Of a stretch of DNA of 5,682 nucleotides, positions 4,560 to 5,682 are shown piece by piece. The notes beneath the pieces were generated by a model, which ran no database searches, was not told the DNA's origin, and saw only the letters and a program-made list of their open reading frames with translations. The stretch is taken from the NCBI GenBank assembly GCA_900317215.1, contig ONFW01000168.1:1-5682 (forward strand), given 5' to 3'. The position numbers and the translations under genes are program-made. Numbering within the stretch: the first letter of the stretch is position 1; the number at the start of each line of letters is the position of its first letter. Source of the DNA: an uncultured Eubacteriales bacterium. Lineage in GTDB: Bacteria > Bacillota > Clostridia > Oscillospirales > Acutalibacteraceae.

Positions 4560-5515
4560 GAAAATCAAAGCTGTTTATTTTAGCAACGTTGTTGATGGGA
4601 ACAATTTGTGTTCCGGGTTGTTCGGGTGATACGTCAACTACGGGTAGTTCTGACGATCCACTTAAAAAGATCAGTGTAGTGGAAAGCAGTATTGTGGAAG
4701 GCAGTGTAGTAGAAAGCAGTATTGTGGAAGGCAGTGTAGCAGAAAGCAGCGTAATTGATGAGAGCAGTGAAGATAGCTATTATACTCAAGAAGTAACGTA
4801 CATAAGTAACAGAAGTGTACAGTACACAGAATCACAGGATATGTACAATGTTATGTTTGCTTTTCTTGACCAGAATAATGAACCGATGAAAACGTCAGGA
4901 ACGGCTAAAGTTTCGATTAAAGATGATAGAGATAATCTTCTTTACGAAAAGAACATTGATTTTGATGAGTCAGACTTTACAGAATGGACTAACAACTTCA
5001 GGGATGATTCAACACTGGGTTGTTGGTTAAACATTCCAAGGACTGATGTAAAAGGTGCAGCAAGCTATTCGGGCAAATTGACATTACAAGTGACTACTGA
5101 TGCAAATAATTATTTTGAGCCGTATGATATGAATATTTCACAACTTCCGGAAAAAATTGTTGAAATCAAGCTTCCTGAAACTCCGGCAACTCATACCGAC
5201 AAAAGATATTCGAGAGTAACTTCTTATGTAACAATACATAGTTTGACATATAAGCAGACATATCTTTCTTTAGAAGGTAAGGCTTCTGTCGAATTTGAAG
5301 CACTTATTTCATTAGATGATAAAACTGGTGAAGATAATATTTCCAGTTCTGCAGAAGTTGGTTATAAAGTGTACGATGAAGATGGCATTGTAGTTACATC
5401 TGGTGATATATATACCAATAATCTAGCAATAGGAGAAAAGTCAAGAAAAACATTCACGGTTAGAGACTTGGATCCAATGAAGGTATATACGCTAAAGCTT
5501 TTTGACAGTGTTTAA
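4556..5515 (+). CDS. putative lipoprotein with Ser/Glu repeat linker and two beta-rich domains
   Basis: The 319-residue product has a lipoprotein signal peptide: MRKSK, a hydrophobic core, then VPGC with C22 as the lipidated cysteine (proline at -2 is unusual). A flexible linker follows, with five-residue repeats VVESS/IVEGS (41-65). Two beta-strand-rich segments come next, about 76-205 and 215-319; the second (VEFEALISLDDK, VGYKVYDEDGIVV, KSRKTFTVRDLD) resembles small extracellular Ig-like or FxLYD-like sandwiches, an impression without a search. No catalytic motif is seen. GGAGG lies 7 bases before the ATG, which overlaps the microprotein stop (ATGA). A strong terminator follows the gene. 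The protein should be anchored on the outer face of the membrane. Linker wording similar to the minus-strand surface protein (SVVESSV) hints at related surface roles. Confidence 0.87.
   Translation: MRKSKLFILATLLMGTICVPGCSGDTSTTGSSDDPLKKISVVESSIVEGSVVESSIVEGSVAESSVIDESSEDSYYTQEVTYISNRSVQYTESQDMYNVMFAFLDQNNEPMKTSGTAKVSIKDDRDNLLYEKNIDFDESDFTEWTNNFRDDSTLGCWLNIPRTDVKGAASYSGKLTLQVTTDANNYFEPYDMNISQLPEKIVEIKLPETPATHTDKRYSRVTSYVTIHSLTYKQTYLSLEGKASVEFEALISLDDKTGEDNISSSAEVGYKVYDEDGIVVTSGDIYTNNLAIGEKSRKTFTVRDLDPMKVYTLKLFDSV
4676..4750 (+). repeat. 15-base tandem repeats in the lipoprotein linker
   Basis: Five in-frame 15-base units code VVESS, IVEGS, VVESS, IVEGS and VAESS. They are arranged as a 30-base higher-order repeat (4676-4705 and 4706-4735 differ by one base) plus a half unit. 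Copy number could vary between strains by slippage without breaking the frame. Confidence 0.85.
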
Positions 5516-5528
5516 TCTATCGACTATC

Positions 5529-5568
5529 AGCCGCACTCCCTGTATATTTGCAGGGGTGCGGCTTTTTT
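5529..5568 (+). terminator. intrinsic terminator of the lipoprotein operon
   Basis: AGCCGCAC plus CCCTG (5529-5542, with one bulged T at 5537) pairs with CAGGG plus GTGCGGCT (5551-5563) around an 8-base loop, followed by six T residues (5563-5568). It starts 13 bases after the stop codon. Confidence 0.92.
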
Positions 5569-5577
5569 ACTTGTCCG

Positions 5578-5606
5578 GTATAATCCCCCTCAAAATACAA
5601 ATACTA
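5578..5606 (+). promoter_or_regulatory. possible sigma-G-type promoter of spoVT, overlapping a TATAAT
   Basis: GTATA (5578-5582) fits the remembered sigma-G -35 consensus GHATR. Seventeen bases later AATACTA (5600-5606) matches the sigma-G -10 CATACTA at six of seven positions. Transcription would start near 5612, shortly before the ribosome binding site. A vegetative TATAAT (5579-5584) overlaps but lacks a -35 partner. In Bacillus subtilis spoVT is transcribed by sigma-G, which is why I looked for this; the match itself is modest. Confidence 0.4.
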
Positions 5607-5640
5607 ATACCGGAAATATGTATCAAAGGAGAATCATACT

Positions 5641-5682
5641 ATGAAGGCAACAGGAATAGTCAGACGCATAGACGACCTCGGA
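5641..5682 (+). CDS. spoVT: SpoVT/AbrB-family transcriptional regulator, N-terminal 14 codons only
   Basis: The only visible residues, MKATGIVRRIDDLG, match the N terminus of SpoVT as I remember it from Bacillus, where the sequence continues RVVIPKEIRR. This is the start of the swapped-hairpin AbrB DNA-binding domain. SpoVT regulates forespore gene expression late in sporulation. AAAGGAG (5625-5631) lies 9 bases before the ATG. The gene runs off the window, so the C-terminal GAF-like domain that separates SpoVT from shorter AbrB proteins cannot be checked. If confirmed, it implies a sporulating lineage. Confidence 0.85.
   Translation, partial: MKATGIVRRIDDLG

Noticed and set aside
3846..5515. 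Toxin-antitoxin or phage-defence system
   Set aside because: The XRE gene and small protein recall such loci, but the partner is a probable lipoprotein with no toxin, nuclease or NTPase motif.

Overview
The window looks like chromosomal DNA from a Gram-positive, probably spore-forming member of the Clostridia, most likely Ruminococcus-like (Oscillospiraceae). The grounds are AT-rich spacers with strong AGGAGG ribosome binding sites and TTGAAA-17-TATAAT promoters, secreted proteins with Ser/Glu/Pro linkers, a Firmicutes-type cysteine synthase, and the start of a gene whose first 14 residues match SpoVT. The genus is an inference; only a database search could fix it.

Left part (1-1660): a truncated tRNA-Ser(GGA) and a small 85-residue unknown protein lie on the minus strand. 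They diverge from cysK (cysteine synthase) on the plus strand, which ends in an unusual stem-loop across its stop codon and then a strong terminator. Middle (1660-3700): a structured intergenic stretch, a terminator for the opposite strand, and a 565-residue minus-strand surface protein. That protein has a signal peptide, Fn3-like modules, a repeated linker, a CxxCxxC cluster, one membrane segment and a proline-rich tail predicted to be cytosolic.

Right part (3800-5570): an AT-rich cassette. A minus-strand XRE-family regulator diverges from a two-gene plus-strand operon encoding a 63-residue Cys/His microprotein and, overlapping it by ATGA, a 319-residue putative lipoprotein. The divergent spacer holds four copies of an 11-base motif at exactly 30-base spacing, formed by a degenerate 60-base tandem duplication, with a good promoter built into it. 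A related 33-base promoter block (26 of 33 identical by hand alignment) precedes the 565-residue surface protein, so the regulator may control both surface proteins. Two sequence-related hairpins bracket the cassette. The window ends with the first 14 codons of spoVT, preceded by a possible sigma-G-type promoter.

The best candidate for something undescribed is the regulator, Cys/His microprotein and lipoprotein cassette with its iteron-like operator array and its possible link to the neighbouring surface protein. Its function cannot be read from the sequence.
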